The notes under the pieces: generated by a model
What the model saw: only the letters and a program-made list of their open reading frames with translations
Database searches by the model: none
Told to the model about the DNA's origin: nothing
Shown: piece by piece, positions 24,250 to 33,775 of the stretch
Layout: each line of letters opens with the position of its first letter
Position numbering within the stretch: position 1 is the first letter of the stretch
NCBI RefSeq assembly: GCF_003390885.1
Contig: NZ_QMEL01000003.1
Coordinates: 1 to 64,000, forward strand
Length of the DNA stretch: 64,000 nt
Direction of reading: 5' to 3'
Origin: Pelagibacterium sediminicola
GTDB taxonomy: Bacteria > Pseudomonadota > Alphaproteobacteria > Rhizobiales > Devosiaceae
Translations under genes and position numbers: made by a program

Positions 24250-25272
24250 ATGAAAAAACACCTGTTTAGCGTCGCGGTTGCAACCTCGGTGCTGATGGCG
24301 GGGACGTCGGTCGCTCAGGCCGATCTCCTTGATGACGTGATGGAGCGGGGGTACGTCCAGTGCGGCGTGACGGAGGGGCTTCCGGGCTTTTCGAACCCCG
24401 ACGACAACAATGAATGGACAGGTCTTGAGGTCGATTACTGCCGCGCTCTCGCTGCTGCCATTTTCGATGATCCCGATGCCGTGCGCTACACGCCGCTGAC
24501 CACGGCGGTCCGCTTTGAAAGCCTTTCCAACGGCAACGTGGACGTGCTCTCGCGCACCACGACATGGACCATGAGCCGTGACACCGATCTGGGCCTCTCG
24601 TTTGCGGGCGTGACCTATTATGACGGTCAGGGCTTCATCGTGCGCTCCGCCGACGGGGTCACCTCGGCACTCGAACTCGATGGCGCTGCGGTCTGCATCC
24701 AGTCCGGCACCACCACCGAACTCAACGCCACCGACTATTTCGCCGCGAACGGGATGGATGCCTCCAACTTCCTGACCTTCGCCTCGCGTCCTGAAACGGT
24801 GCAGGCCTATATCGAGGGCCGTTGCGATACCTATACCACGGACGCATCGGGCATTGCTGGCGACCGCACGAAGTTCGATGTGCCCGGCGATCACATCATC
24901 CTGCCCGAAATCATCTCCAAGGAGCCCCTTGGGCCGGCTGTCCGTTCCGGCGATACCCGCTGGTTCAATATCACCCGCTGGGTTCTCAATGCCTGGCTGG
25001 GTGCCGAGGAACTGGGCGTGACCTCCGCCAATGTCGACGAGATGCTCGAATCGGAAAACCCTGAAATCCGCCGCCTGCTCGGCGTGGAAGGCGATTTCGG
25101 CGCCCCCATCGGGCTTTCTGCGGACTGGGCCTACAACATCGTCAAGCAGGTTGGTAACTACGGTGAGTCCTATGAGGCCAATGTCGGCCCCTCGACGCCT
25201 CTGGGGCTGGACCGTGGCCTGAACGCGCTCTGGACGAATGGTGGCCTTCACTATCCGATGCCAATTCGGTGA
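24250..25272 (+). CDS. aapJ: general L-amino acid ABC transporter binding protein AapJ
   Basis: This encodes a 340-residue periplasmic binding protein of the Aap/PAAT family. The signal peptide is residues 1-24 (ending SVAQA). The mature N-terminus (ERGYVQCGV) and the motifs LEVDYCRALAAAIF, TYYDGQGF and RLLGVEGDFGAPIGL match AapJ. The tail RGLNALWTNGGLHYPMP is also characteristic. It delivers amino acids of many kinds to the AapQM/AapP system. ATG at 24250 comes after ggcaaagat. The downstream hairpin (25291-25318) separates it from aapQ. Confidence 0.94.
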   Translation: MKKHLFSVAVATSVLMAGTSVAQADLLDDVMERGYVQCGVTEGLPGFSNPDDNNEWTGLEVDYCRALAAAIFDDPDAVRYTPLTTAVRFESLSNGNVDVLSRTTTWTMSRDTDLGLSFAGVTYYDGQGFIVRSADGVTSALELDGAAVCIQSGTTTELNATDYFAANGMDASNFLTFASRPETVQAYIEGRCDTYTTDASGIAGDRTKFDVPGDHIILPEIISKEPLGPAVRSGDTRWFNITRWVLNAWLGAEELGVTSANVDEMLESENPEIRRLLGVEGDFGAPIGLSADWAYNIVKQVGNYGESYEANVGPSTPLGLDRGLNALWTNGGLHYPMPIR

Positions 25273-25290
25273 CACGTTCATAGTGTGATA

Positions 25291-25318
25291 ATCCGGCACG
25301 GTTCACCCCGTGCCGGAT
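25291..25318 (+). promoter_or_regulatory. 11-bp hairpin between aapJ and aapQ
   Basis: Perfect 11-bp arms (25291-25301 and 25308-25318) enclose a 6-base loop ttcacc. It lies 18 bases after the aapJ stop codon and lacks a T run, so it may act as an mRNA stabiliser or partial terminator that raises AapJ over the permeases. Confidence 0.75.
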
Positions 25319-25385
25319 CCTCGTCCAGCGGTCCCGATATGGGGCCCGGGGCATCATCCAATGCCGAATGGAACAGAGGGTGCAG

Positions 25386-26570
25386 ATGACCGCGGGGGTT
25401 CAAACGCGGCGCGAACAGGCGTCGGCGATTATCAACGATCCGAAATTTCGTGGACTTGTCTATCAAGCCTTGCTTCTCGTTGCCGTTGTCGCGCTCTTCT
25501 GGTGGCTCGGTAACAACGCTGCAACAAACCTTGCCCGTCAGAACAAGGCGACAGGTTTCAGCTTTCTCAATTCAGCCGCCGGCTTCGAGATCGGCTTTAC
25601 GCTGCTGCCCTATGACCGGGCTTCGAGCTACATGCAGGTGTTCCTCGTCGGGATTACCAACACGCTGCTTGTTGCGGTGATCGGTATTGCCATTGCCACC
25701 GTACTCGGCTTTGTCATGGGTGTCGCGCGGCTATCGAAGAACTTCCTGATCCGCACCGGGGCCACGATCTATATCGAGGTCGTGCGCAACACGCCGCTGC
25801 TGCTGCAGTTGTTCTTCTGGTACTTCCTGAGTCTCAATGCCCTTCCGTCGGTACGCCAGAGCATCGTCTTCGGCGATTTCGTGCTCAACCAGCGCGGATT
25901 TTCCTTTCCCATGCCGATCCTCGACGACAGCTTCGTCTGGGTTGCCGTGATCGGCGTATTGGCGCTTCTTGCCGGGTTTTTCTGGCGTAGGTTCGCCCTG
26001 CGGCGATCCGAGGAAAGCGGTAACCGCTATCCCGTATGGTTGCCGGTGATGGGCATATTCATCGTACCGACGGCAGTTGCCTTTGTGCTGAGCGGAACCG
26101 AGGTCACGTTCGATGCGCCGGCCCTGCAAGGATTCAATTATCGTGGCGGCTTCACGGCGCCACCCGAATTGACTGCGCTTATGATGGGTCTGGTGATCTA
26201 CACTGCCGCCTTTATCGCCGAGATCGTGCGTGCCGGCATCCAGTCGGTAAGCTATGGACAGACCGAAGCCGCCGCCGCGCTCGGGATCAAGGAAGGCGAT
26301 CGGTTGCGACTGGTCATCATCCCCCAGGCCATGCGCGTCATCGTTCCGCCGCTGACGAGCCAGTATCTCAACTTGACGAAAAACTCGTCCCTCGGAGCGG
26401 CCATCGGCTTTCCCGAACTCGTAAGTGTCTTTGCGGGTACCGCACTCAATCAGAGCGGGCGTGCAGTCGAGATCATCGGCATGACGATGCTGGTCTATCT
26501 GGTCATCTCGCTTGTGACCTCGGTGTTCATGAACTGGTACAACGCGCGCGTCGCGCTTGTGCAGCGATAG
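25386..26570 (+). CDS. aapQ: general L-amino acid ABC transporter permease AapQ
   Basis: This encodes a 394-residue membrane permease with about eight hydrophobic segments. The amino acid permease motif EIVRNTPLLLQ-like segment reads IEVVRNTPLLLQLFFWY, and the late segment IVPPLTSQYLNLTKNSSLG with YTAAFIAEIVRAGIQSVSYGQTEAAAALG is the ATPase-contact loop. The length is typical of AapQ, longer than the usual HisM/HisQ. ATG 25386 has agaggg 7 bases before it; an in-frame ATG at 25368 is possible. Confidence 0.93.
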   Translation: MTAGVQTRREQASAIINDPKFRGLVYQALLLVAVVALFWWLGNNAATNLARQNKATGFSFLNSAAGFEIGFTLLPYDRASSYMQVFLVGITNTLLVAVIGIAIATVLGFVMGVARLSKNFLIRTGATIYIEVVRNTPLLLQLFFWYFLSLNALPSVRQSIVFGDFVLNQRGFSFPMPILDDSFVWVAVIGVLALLAGFFWRRFALRRSEESGNRYPVWLPVMGIFIVPTAVAFVLSGTEVTFDAPALQGFNYRGGFTAPPELTALMMGLVIYTAAFIAEIVRAGIQSVSYGQTEAAAALGIKEGDRLRLVIIPQAMRVIVPPLTSQYLNLTKNSSLGAAIGFPELVSVFAGTALNQSGRAVEIIGMTMLVYLVISLVTSVFMNWYNARVALVQR

Positions 26571-26579
26571 GGGGCGGCG

Positions 26580-27713
26580 ATGTCAGATCTCCTTTTTGTC
26601 CGCGATCACATTCAGCCGCCGCTACCGGCGCCCCATCGCACGAGCGGAGTGGTGCTGTGGCTGAGGACGAACCTGTTTTCCTCGGTCCCCAGCACGATCG
26701 TCACTATCCTCGCGGTGCTGTTCCTTTATTGGATCATCCCTCCGCTCTATGGATTCCTGATCGGCGATGCGGTCTTTTCCGATCCTGAAGGTCTTCGCGG
26801 CGAGGCTTGCCGCTTCGAGGGTGTCGGTGCATGCTGGGTCATGATCCAGGGACGCTGGAACACGATCATCTACGGGTTCTTTCCCAATTCGGAATTGTGG
26901 CGCATCAACCTGATGTTCGTGATCGCCATCGTCCTTCTGGTTCCCATGCTCGTCCCCAAGGCCCCATTCGGGCGGACGGCGGCGCTCTTGTTCTTCCTCG
27001 TCTTTCCGGTCGTTGCCTTTATCCTCATGTCGGGCGGTATTCTAGGGCTTCGGCAGGTGCCGACCGCGCAGTGGGGCGGACTGACGCTGACGCTGATCAT
27101 TTCGGTGATCGGCATCACGGTCTCGATGCCGCTGGGCATCTTTCTCGCGCTCGGACGGCAATCGAAGCTCCCGATCATCAAGGGTTTTTGCGTCGGGTTC
27201 ATCGAGGTGTGGCGTGCGGTGCCGCTTATCACCGTGCTGTTCATGGCCTCGGTGATGTTTCCGCTGTTCACGCCCCAGGGCGTTACGCCCGACACGCTCC
27301 TGCGCGCCATCATCGGCATCGTGCTATTTGAATCGGCCTATATGGCAGAGGTCGTGCGCGGAGGGTTGCAGGCCATCCCGCGCGGCCAGTTCGAGGCATC
27401 GTCGGCGCTTGGCCTCAGCAAGGTCAAGACGATGGTGTTCGTCGTTTTGCCCCAGGCGCTCAAGCATGTCATTCCCGGCATCGTGAACACCTTCATCGCG
27501 CTGTTCAAGGATACGTCGCTCGTGACGATCATCGGCCTGTTTGAACTGCTCAATACCGTGAGGTCCGCGGCCCGCGACGTGAACTGGTCGTCTCCGACCA
27601 GCGACATAACGGGCTATGTCTTTGCCGGCTTCATGTTCTGGATATTCTGCTTCGGGATGTCGCGCTATTCCATCTACATGGAAGGCCGGCTGCATACCGG
27701 ACACAAGAGGTAA
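26580..27713 (+). CDS. aapM: general L-amino acid ABC transporter permease AapM
   Basis: This encodes a 377-residue membrane permease paired with AapQ. Eight or so hydrophobic segments are visible, plus a periplasmic loop with two cysteines ([13 protein letters not shown]) typical of AapM. The ATPase-contact region reads [17 protein letters not shown] followed by [15 protein letters not shown]. It starts 9 bases after the aapQ stop and is followed 5 bases later by aapP, so all four are one operon. Confidence 0.93.
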   Translation: MSDLLFVRDHIQPPLPAPHRTSGVVLWLRTNLFSSVPSTIVTILAVLFLYWIIPPLYGFLIGDAVFSDPEGLRGEACRFEGVGACWVMIQGRWNTIIYGFFPNSELWRINLMFVIAIVLLVPMLVPKAPFGRTAALLFFLVFPVVAFILMSGGILGLRQVPTAQWGGLTLTLIISVIGITVSMPLGIFLALGRQSKLPIIKGFCVGFIEVWRAVPLITVLFMASVMFPLFTPQGVTPDTLLRAIIGIVLFESAYMAEVVRGGLQAIPRGQFEASSALGLSKVKTMVFVVLPQALKHVIPGIVNTFIALFKDTSLVTIIGLFELLNTVRSAARDVNWSSPTSDITGYVFAGFMFWIFCFGMSRYSIYMEGRLHTGHKR

Positions 27714-27718
27714 TCGTC

Positions 27719-28513
27719 ATGCAAACCCAAACCGCTACCGACCATACGCCCAGCCGTCCGAAAATGTCGGTTTCGACCACAGACGTTGCCATCGAGATAC
27801 GCTCGATGAACAAGTGGTATGGCGACTTCCACGTCTTGCGCGACATCGATCTCAAGGTGATGCGGGGCGAACGCATCGTCATTGCCGGGCCGTCCGGGTC
27901 CGGCAAATCGACGCTCATCCGCTGCATCAACCGCCTTGAGGAGCATCAGACAGGCGATATCATCGTCAATGGTGTCGAACTGACATCCGATCTCAGGCGT
28001 ATCGATGAAGTGCGGCGCGACGTAGGGATGGTGTTCCAGCACTTCAACCTGTTCCCGCACCTTACGATCCTGCAAAATCTCACGCTCGCTCCGATCTGGG
28101 TACGTGGTATTCCCAAGGCCGAGGCCGAGGAACTCGCGATGAAATATCTCGAGCGCGTCAAGATTCCCGAGCAGGCCGCCAAATTCCCCGGCCAGCTTTC
28201 GGGCGGGCAGCAGCAGCGGGTGGCCATTGCCCGCTCGCTGTGCATGAACCCTGAGATTATGTTGTTTGACGAGCCGACATCGGCGCTCGATCCGGAAATG
28301 ATCAAGGAAGTGCTCGACGTGATGGTCCAACTCGCCGAGGACGGCATGACCATGCTGTGCGTCACCCACGAAATGGGTTTTGCCCGGCAGGTCGCCAACC
28401 GCGTGATCTTCATGGATCAGGGCCAGATCATCGAGCAGAACGAGCCAGAGGCGTTCTTCTCCAATCCGCAGCACGAGCGCACCAAGCTGTTCCTGAGTCA
28501 GATCCTGCACTGA
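27719..28513 (+). CDS. aapP: general L-amino acid ABC transporter ATPase AapP
   Basis: This encodes a 264-residue ATPase. It has Walker [10 protein letters not shown], the signature [13 protein letters not shown], Walker [16 protein letters not shown] and the H-loop [10 protein letters not shown]. It drives amino acid uptake through AapQ/AapM. A hairpin at 28525-28562 lies 12 bases after the stop codon, so transcription probably ends or weakens there before the second binding-protein gene. Confidence 0.95.
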   Translation: MQTQTATDHTPSRPKMSVSTTDVAIEIRSMNKWYGDFHVLRDIDLKVMRGERIVIAGPSGSGKSTLIRCINRLEEHQTGDIIVNGVELTSDLRRIDEVRRDVGMVFQHFNLFPHLTILQNLTLAPIWVRGIPKAEAEELAMKYLERVKIPEQAAKFPGQLSGGQQQRVAIARSLCMNPEIMLFDEPTSALDPEMIKEVLDVMVQLAEDGMTMLCVTHEMGFARQVANRVIFMDQGQIIEQNEPEAFFSNPQHERTKLFLSQILH

Positions 28514-28524
28514 CCGGGCGCATC

Positions 28525-28562
28525 GGAAACCACCAGCGGCGGTCCCTCGGGCCGCTGTTTCC
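28525..28562 (+). terminator. hairpin after aapP
   Basis: The sequence folds with outer arms ggaaa/tttcc (5 bp) and inner arms cagcggc/gccgctg (7 bp) around a 10-base loop. There is only a short T run inside the outer arm, so it is a plausible but weak terminator for aapJQMP. Confidence 0.5.
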
Positions 28563-28707
28563 GCATTGTGGACATCGCAAGAAATCGGTCGATTACACTT
28601 AAAATTCAATCCGATTGCATGCGCGGTGCCTTGACCCTCGATAGTGCGATGCCAATATGCGCCATCGACTCCAGGGAGCGGTTCGCGCCGCATTTGTATT
28701 GCACGCC

Positions 28708-29775
28708 ATGGGAAAAATACTGAACCGGCTGGTGCGTGCAATCGTTGCGATTGCCTTGGTGTGCGGATCGGCCATGCCAGCCATGGCGCAGCCGGAATCC
28801 GGGACAAGTGCGGCGCCCTTTTCCATCTCGACACTCGAAACGGTGCGTGCCCGGGGCTATGTCATCTGCGCGGCGGCGCGGCCCTTGCCCGGCTTTGCCC
28901 AGATCAGCGCCGACAGCCTGTGGTCCGGTTTTGACGTCGATCTGTGCCGGGCTGTCGCGGCGGCCATCTTCGGCGATCCCTCGCGCGTCGAGTTCCGACC
29001 GCTCTCTGGGGAAAGCCGCTTTGCTCATCTCGAGCAGGGGGAAGTCGACCTTGTGGTGCGCAATGCCTTCTGGACCATGACGCGCGATACAGGTTACGGC
29101 GCTACCTATGTTGCGCCCGCCTTTTATGACGGCCAGGCATTCATGATCTCGGATCGGGTCGAGGCCGTTTCGGCCTATGAACTGGGCGACGTCACGGTTT
29201 GCGCGCCGGCGGGTTCGGAAGCCCTCATGCGCATGCGCGCCTTCTTTGCTGCCGAGCAGGTCGACCATGAGGAACTGCTATACGAAGACCGGGAAGACCT
29301 CGCCGTGGCATACCGCTCGGGCCGCTGCGAAGCCATCACGGGGTCGGCGAGCTGGCTGCACGCCATAAGACGCACCATGCCCGAGCCGGGCATCCACCGC
29401 ATTCTGCCCGAGCGCTTGTCCAAGGAGGTCTATGGCCCCGTTGTCCGTAGCGGCGACACTCAATGGGAAGACCTCGTGCGCTGGACGTTGTTCGCCATTA
29501 TCAATGCAGAGGAATTGGGCGTGACCTCGGTCAATATCGACTCCATGCTCTCGGCCCGGACCCCGGCGATCCGGCGGCTGCTTGGCGTCGAGGGCGATTT
29601 CGGCCAGACGTTCGGGCTCGCACCTACCTGGATGCGCGAGGTGATCCGCGCGGTCGGCAGCTATGGCGAGCTCTATGAGCGCCATTTCGGATCGGGCAAC
29701 ACCACGCCGCTCCGGCGCGGCCAGAACGCCCTTTGGACCCATGGCGGCCTGATTTTCGCGCCGCCGATCAGTTAG
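28708..29775 (+). CDS. AapJ-like amino acid binding protein, divergent paralogue
   Basis: This encodes a 355-residue exported protein that is clearly related to AapJ at 24250. Shared segments include IRRLLGVEGDFGQ, FDVDLCRAVAAAIFGDP, FYDGQAF and RRGQNALWTHGGL. The signal peptide is residues 1-27 (ending AMPAMA). Many positions differ from AapJ, and the two proteins share only a minority of residues, so it is not a recent copy. It probably presents another set of ligands to AapQMP, or serves a different transporter. ATG 28708 gives the signal peptide; an earlier in-frame ATG at 28657 is possible. The downstream hairpin at 29788-29806 is next to its stop. Confidence 0.85.
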   Translation: MGKILNRLVRAIVAIALVCGSAMPAMAQPESGTSAAPFSISTLETVRARGYVICAAARPLPGFAQISADSLWSGFDVDLCRAVAAAIFGDPSRVEFRPLSGESRFAHLEQGEVDLVVRNAFWTMTRDTGYGATYVAPAFYDGQAFMISDRVEAVSAYELGDVTVCAPAGSEALMRMRAFFAAEQVDHEELLYEDREDLAVAYRSGRCEAITGSASWLHAIRRTMPEPGIHRILPERLSKEVYGPVVRSGDTQWEDLVRWTLFAIINAEELGVTSVNIDSMLSARTPAIRRLLGVEGDFGQTFGLAPTWMREVIRAVGSYGELYERHFGSGNTTPLRRGQNALWTHGGLIFAPPIS

Positions 29776-29787
29776 AGTGTTTCCAGT

Positions 29788-29806
29788 ATAAGTGGATACC
29801 ACTTAT
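29788..29806. terminator. 8-bp hairpin after the second AapJ-like gene
   Basis: Arms ataagtgg and ccacttat (8 bp) enclose a 3-base loop ata, 13 bases after the stop codon at 29775. No T run follows, so it is a weak terminator or a stability element. Confidence 0.4.
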
Positions 29807-29897
29807 GCGGTTATGAAACGCAATATAACAAAGACTTGGGGCAACCACTTCTTCCTGTTCGCTTCGGAAAAATGGCCCTGCGGCAACGGGACGGCCT

Positions 29898-31337
29898 TTA
29901 CAGCACCGGCGAGAACAGGCGCGCTGCCTGGCAGGCGAGGCGGAATGTGAAGGAGCGGCGCTTGAGGTTTTCTTCCGTCGTCAGGCGCGAGGATGCGAAA
30001 TCGATGTCGAGCATTTCCTTGACGTTCCGGATCATCTGTTCGCCGGTGAACCACAGCGTCACCTCGAAATTGATGTTGAACGAGCGGTAGTCGAAATTGA
30101 CGGTGCCGACGCCGGCGATCTCGTCGTCGCAAAGGATCACCTTCTGGTGCAGGAATCCGCCTTCGTAGCGGTGCACCTTGATGCCGTGCGAGACCATCTG
30201 GTCGGCGTGGGCGTAGCTGGCGAGCCAGACCAGCATGTGATCGGCCTTTTCAGGCAGCAGGATGCGGACGTCGACTCCGCGCAGGGAAGCGGCATAAAGC
30301 GCGGTCTGAACCTCGATGCCCGGCACGAAATAGGGGCTGACGATCCAGAGCTTTTCACGTGCCCGCGAAATGACTTCGGTGAAGGCGATCGCGCAATCCT
30401 CGAGCTTGTCGGCGGGGCCGGTGGGCATGACCAGCACGGGCTGGTTGCCGGGGGTCGGAATGTCCGAAGGGTAGCGCGCGGGCAGTTCCTTGCCGGTCGC
30501 CCAGTGCCAGTCCTCGCGGAACATCAGGACGCAGGCCAGCGCTGCCGGGCCCGTGACGTGGACGTGCGTATCGCGCCAGCGCCCGAATTTGGGGTCCTGC
30601 CCGAGATATTCGATACCGATATTGTGCCCGCCCACCCAGGCTTCCTTGCCGTCGATCACGACGTTCTTGCGGTGATTGCGGTAGTTGATGCGCGTCAGCC
30701 CGTAGAGCCGGAGATAGGGATGGCGGTGATTGAACGAATAGATGTGGACGCCGGCATCCCTCAGCCGCCTTTTATAAGCGCGCGGGAGCTGGTGGGCCCC
30801 GGCATCGTCATAGAGCACGTAAATCTTCACTCCGGCCCGCGCCCGCGCGACCAGCGCATCGGCGACGCGCCGCCCCAGTGCATCGTCGCGAATGATATAG
30901 AACTGCATGAGGATGTAGTCCCTGGCGCGCGCGATGCCGTCGAGAATCGAGGCGAAGGTTTCGTCGCCATCGATCAGGAGATTGGCGGCGTTGCCATAAA
31001 GAAAGGGCAGTTCGGCGACCCGGTGGAGCACCGGCCAGTCCTTGCCCGAATCCACATCGACGATCCTCAGATCCTCCGACCGTGCCAGCCGCCAGGACCG
31101 GCCCGAATGGGTCTGGGATTCGGCATAATCGTCGAACAGCTTCCAGCCGAAGACGAGATAGATGAAGGTGGTGGGGAAGGGCAGGACAAGCAGCGAAATC
31201 AGCCAGGCGATCGTGCCTTGCGAGGTCCGCGAATTCATGATCTCGCGCACCGCGCAGATAAAAGCGAGACCGTAATTGATCGCGTAGAGCGTTGCGATAA
31301 AGCTGAAATTATCGATGAACGCCCGGACCAGATCCAC
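29898..31337 (-). CDS. cls: cardiolipin synthase
   Basis: This encodes a 479-residue phospholipase D-family cardiolipin synthase. Two membrane segments near the N-terminus (about residues 10-33 and 40-65) anchor it. The two catalytic HKD motifs are present: HRKNVVIDGKEAWVGGHN near residue 222 and HQKVILCDDEIAGVGTVNFD near 395. It condenses two phosphatidylglycerols to cardiolipin and glycerol. GTG 31337 was chosen because it gives the length of ClsA and lies after a ggag site about 14 bases upstream; an open frame continues to 31511 through the leader hairpin, without homology. The leader has a 13-bp hairpin at 31358-31394. Confidence 0.9.
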   Translation of the reverse strand: MDLVRAFIDNFSFIATLYAINYGLAFICAVREIMNSRTSQGTIAWLISLLVLPFPTTFIYLVFGWKLFDDYAESQTHSGRSWRLARSEDLRIVDVDSGKDWPVLHRVAELPFLYGNAANLLIDGDETFASILDGIARARDYILMQFYIIRDDALGRRVADALVARARAGVKIYVLYDDAGAHQLPRAYKRRLRDAGVHIYSFNHRHPYLRLYGLTRINYRNHRKNVVIDGKEAWVGGHNIGIEYLGQDPKFGRWRDTHVHVTGPAALACVLMFREDWHWATGKELPARYPSDIPTPGNQPVLVMPTGPADKLEDCAIAFTEVISRAREKLWIVSPYFVPGIEVQTALYAASLRGVDVRILLPEKADHMLVWLASYAHADQMVSHGIKVHRYEGGFLHQKVILCDDEIAGVGTVNFDYRSFNINFEVTLWFTGEQMIRNVKEMLDIDFASSRLTTEENLKRRSFTFRLACQAARLFSPVL

Positions 31338-31357
31338 GTATACCGTCTTTGCTCCGA

Positions 31358-31394
31358 GAGTTTGATCCGGTTTCGATGAATCCGGATCAAACTC
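31358..31394 (-). promoter_or_regulatory. 13-bp perfect hairpin in the cls leader
   Basis: Perfect 13-bp arms (31358-31370 and 31382-31394) enclose an 11-base loop. On the minus strand it lies directly before the ggag ribosome-binding site of cls. It could be a regulatory leader hairpin or a terminator of cysK read-through. Confidence 0.6.
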
Positions 31395-31409
31395 CAACCT
31401 GTTGAGATC

Positions 31410-31452
31410 GTGCGGTCGAACCGGAAAAGTCTGCAACTTTTCCTGACCGCAC
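31410..31452 (-). terminator. hairpin after cysK
   Basis: Outer arms gtgcggtc/gaccgcac (8 bp) and inner arms ggaaaagt/acttttcc (8 bp) with a small asymmetric bulge form a long hairpin starting 1 base after the cysK stop codon. No T run follows. It most likely slows or ends cysK transcripts or stabilises the 3' end. Confidence 0.65.
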
Positions 31453-31453
31453 T

Positions 31454-32500
31454 CTATGCGTCCGGTTCGATTACCTCTCCGACATCGACCGTCGCCGCCG
31501 CTTCCAGCCATGCGGGCACGGGAAGATCCCTTGGCCGCAGGAACGAAGGGTTAAAGAGCTTGGATTGATAGCGGTTCCCGTAATCGGCCAGAATGGTGAC
31601 GATTGTCTTTCCCGGCCCCAGATCCCGTGCCATGCGCACCGCCCCTGCGATATTGATCGCGGAGGAACCGCCCAGGCAAAGCCCTTCTTCCCTTATCAGA
31701 TCGAATATATAGGGCAGGGCTTCGGAATCTGGAATACGGTATGGCAAATCGACCTCGAGATCGGCAAGATTGGCGGTGATCCGCCCCTGGCCGATCCCCT
31801 CGGTGATCGAATTGCCCTCCGATTTGAGCTCGCCGTCCTTGTAATAGCTGAAAAGAGCAGCGCCTTCGGGATCGGCAAGGCCGATCTTGATGTCGCGATT
31901 GCGCTCCTTGAGCGCAATGGCAACGCCACCCAGCGTGCCGCCCGAGCCCACCGCGCAGATAAAGCCATCGACCCGGCCCCCGGTCTGCTCGAAGATTTCC
32001 GGGCCTGTCGTTTCGACATGCGCCTGACGGTTGGCCACATTGTCGAACTGGTTGGCCCATATTGCGCCGTTAGGGCGCTCCGCCGCGAGCTTTTCCGCCA
32101 GCCGGCCCGAGAGTTTCACGTAGTTGTTGGGGTTCTTGTAGGGCTTGGCGGGCACCTCGATCAGTTCCGCGCCGGCCAGCCGGATGGCGTCCTTTTTTTC
32201 CTCGCTCTGGGTTTCGGGGATGACGATGACCGTCTCGAAACCCAGCGCGTTGCCGACCAGCGCAAGCCCGATCCCCGTGTTTCCGGCCGTCCCCTCGACG
32301 ATCGTTCCACCCGGCCTCAACAGGCCGCGCGCCACCGCGTCGCGGATGATGAACAGTGCCGCGCGATCCTTGACCGACTGGCCGGGGTTCAAAAATTCCG
32401 CCTTACCCCAGATTTCACATCCCGTCGCCTCCGACACCTTGTTGAGACGGATGAGGGGCGTGTTGCCGATGGCCTGGGTAATATCGGAATAGCGGGACAT
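31454..32500 (-). CDS. cysK: cysteine synthase A-type PLP enzyme
   Basis: This encodes a 348-residue PLP enzyme of the O-acetylserine sulfhydrylase family. The PLP lysine is residue 44 in NPGQSVKDRAALF; GTAGNTGIGLAL and GSGGTLGG bind the cofactor phosphate. Length and the C-terminus (GNRYQSKLFNPSFL) match the slightly longer CysK-like group common in alphaproteobacteria, some members of which also cleave cysteine to sulfide. The main reaction is probably O-acetylserine plus sulfide to cysteine. ATG 32500 gives the typical N-terminus (MSRYSDITQAIGNTPL). It is divergent from cysD/cysNC, the sulfate-activation genes. Confidence 0.9.
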   Translation of the reverse strand: MSRYSDITQAIGNTPLIRLNKVSEATGCEIWGKAEFLNPGQSVKDRAALFIIRDAVARGLLRPGGTIVEGTAGNTGIGLALVGNALGFETVIVIPETQSEEKKDAIRLAGAELIEVPAKPYKNPNNYVKLSGRLAEKLAAERPNGAIWANQFDNVANRQAHVETTGPEIFEQTGGRVDGFICAVGSGGTLGGVAIALKERNRDIKIGLADPEGAALFSYYKDGELKSEGNSITEGIGQGRITANLADLEVDLPYRIPDSEALPYIFDLIREEGLCLGGSSAINIAGAVRMARDLGPGKTIVTILADYGNRYQSKLFNPSFLRPRDLPVPAWLEAAATVDVGEVIEPDA

Positions 32501-32860
32501 GGAACCTGAGGAAACGTTGGGAGAAAGCCCGGATGGTAGCCAGCGCCCCTGTCGACGGCAAGCGGACTGAGCCTGTTCGGGAAGGCTTTTCCCTGTCGTC
32601 CGGTTCGGCAGAAAGCCATGCCGCGCAAGGCGGTAAAGGCAAAACACCATACCCCGAGGGAAATTGATTTCTGAATTTGGCGGCCGCTGGCGCATCGATC
32701 ACCCACCGATTGCGAGTTGCGTGGAACCGCGACCGCGTCAACGTCCCGGCACGCGCAATAGCGGCGCGGAGACGGCAAGAGCGGCGGGCACGCGCGCTTG
32801 TCGGGGCCTTCCATTCATCGTAGTCGGTTTGTCTTCCTGATCGATTGCGGGTGCCCAGCC
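32501..32860. other. divergent promoter region between cysK and cysD
   Basis: No gene is seen in these 360 bases. They must contain promoters for cysK (minus) and cysD (plus). I see no clear riboswitch, terminator or strong palindrome; a short ggaaggcttttcc inverted element lies at about 32579-32591. Confidence 0.5.
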
Positions 32861-33775
32861 ATGGCGATTTCCGGCGCGAGTCTCACACACCTTTCTCGTC
32901 TTGAATCCGAGAGCATCGAGATTTTCCGCGAGGTTGCGGCGAGTTTTGAGCGGCCGGTGATGATGTATTCGATCGGCAAGGATTCGAGCGTTCTGCTGCA
33001 TCTGGCGCGCAAGGCGTTCTATCCCTCGCGCATCCCGTTTCCGCTGCTCCACATCGATACGACCTGGAAGTTCGGCGAGATGATCGCCTTTCGCGACCGC
33101 ATGGCGGAGGAATACGGGTTTGAGCTGCGCGTGCACACCAACCCCGAGGGGCTGGCCGCCAATATCAACCCCTTCGATCACGGCTCGGCCCGCTATACCG
33201 ACATCATGAAGACGCAAGCCTTGCGGCAGGCGCTGGGCGCGGGGCAGTACGATGCGGCGATTGGCGGGGCGCGGCGCGACGAGGAGAAGAGCCGCGCCAA
33301 GGAGCGCATCTTCTCGCACCGCAACGCGGCCCACGCCTGGGACCCCAAGAACCAGCGGCCAGAACTCTGGCGGGTGTTCAACACACGGCTCAATCCGGGG
33401 GAATCGATGCGGGTCTTCCCGCTCTCCAACTGGACCGAGCTCGACATCTGGACCTATATCCATGCCGAGGACATCCCCATCGTGCCGCTCTATTTCGCGC
33501 AGCACCGGCCTGTCGTTGCGCGTTCAGGCACGCTGATCATGGTCGATGACGAGCGGTTCCGGCTCGAAGCGGGCGAGACGCCGCGCGAGGAGCTGGTGCG
33601 CTTCAGGACCCTGGGCTGCTATCCGCTGACCGGGGCGATCCGCTCGCCTGCGGCAACGCTGCCCGAGATCATCATGGAAATGCAGGCCTCGCGCACCTCC
33701 GAGCGCGAAGGGCGGCTGATCGATTCCGATCAGGCCGGCTCGATGGAAAAGAAAAAGCAGGAGGGCTATTTCTGA
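32861..33775 (+). CDS. cysD: sulfate adenylyltransferase subunit 2 (CysD)
   Basis: This encodes a 304-residue ATP sulfurylase small subunit of the PAPS-reductase-like fold. It has [19 protein letters not shown] (ATP pyrophosphatase loop), [11 protein letters not shown] and [19 protein letters not shown]. With CysN it makes adenosine-5'-phosphosulfate from ATP and sulfate. ATG 32861 gives the usual N-terminus; an upstream in-frame start at 32798 has no homology. Its stop overlaps the cysNC start (TGATG). Confidence 0.95.
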   Translation: MAISGASLTHLSRLESESIEIFREVAASFERPVMMYSIGKDSSVLLHLARKAFYPSRIPFPLLHIDTTWKFGEMIAFRDRMAEEYGFELRVHTNPEGLAANINPFDHGSARYTDIMKTQALRQALGAGQYDAAIGGARRDEEKSRAKERIFSHRNAAHAWDPKNQRPELWRVFNTRLNPGESMRVFPLSNWTELDIWTYIHAEDIPIVPLYFAQHRPVVARSGTLIMVDDERFRLEAGETPREELVRFRTLGCYPLTGAIRSPAATLPEIIMEMQASRTSEREGRLIDSDQAGSMEKKKQEGYF

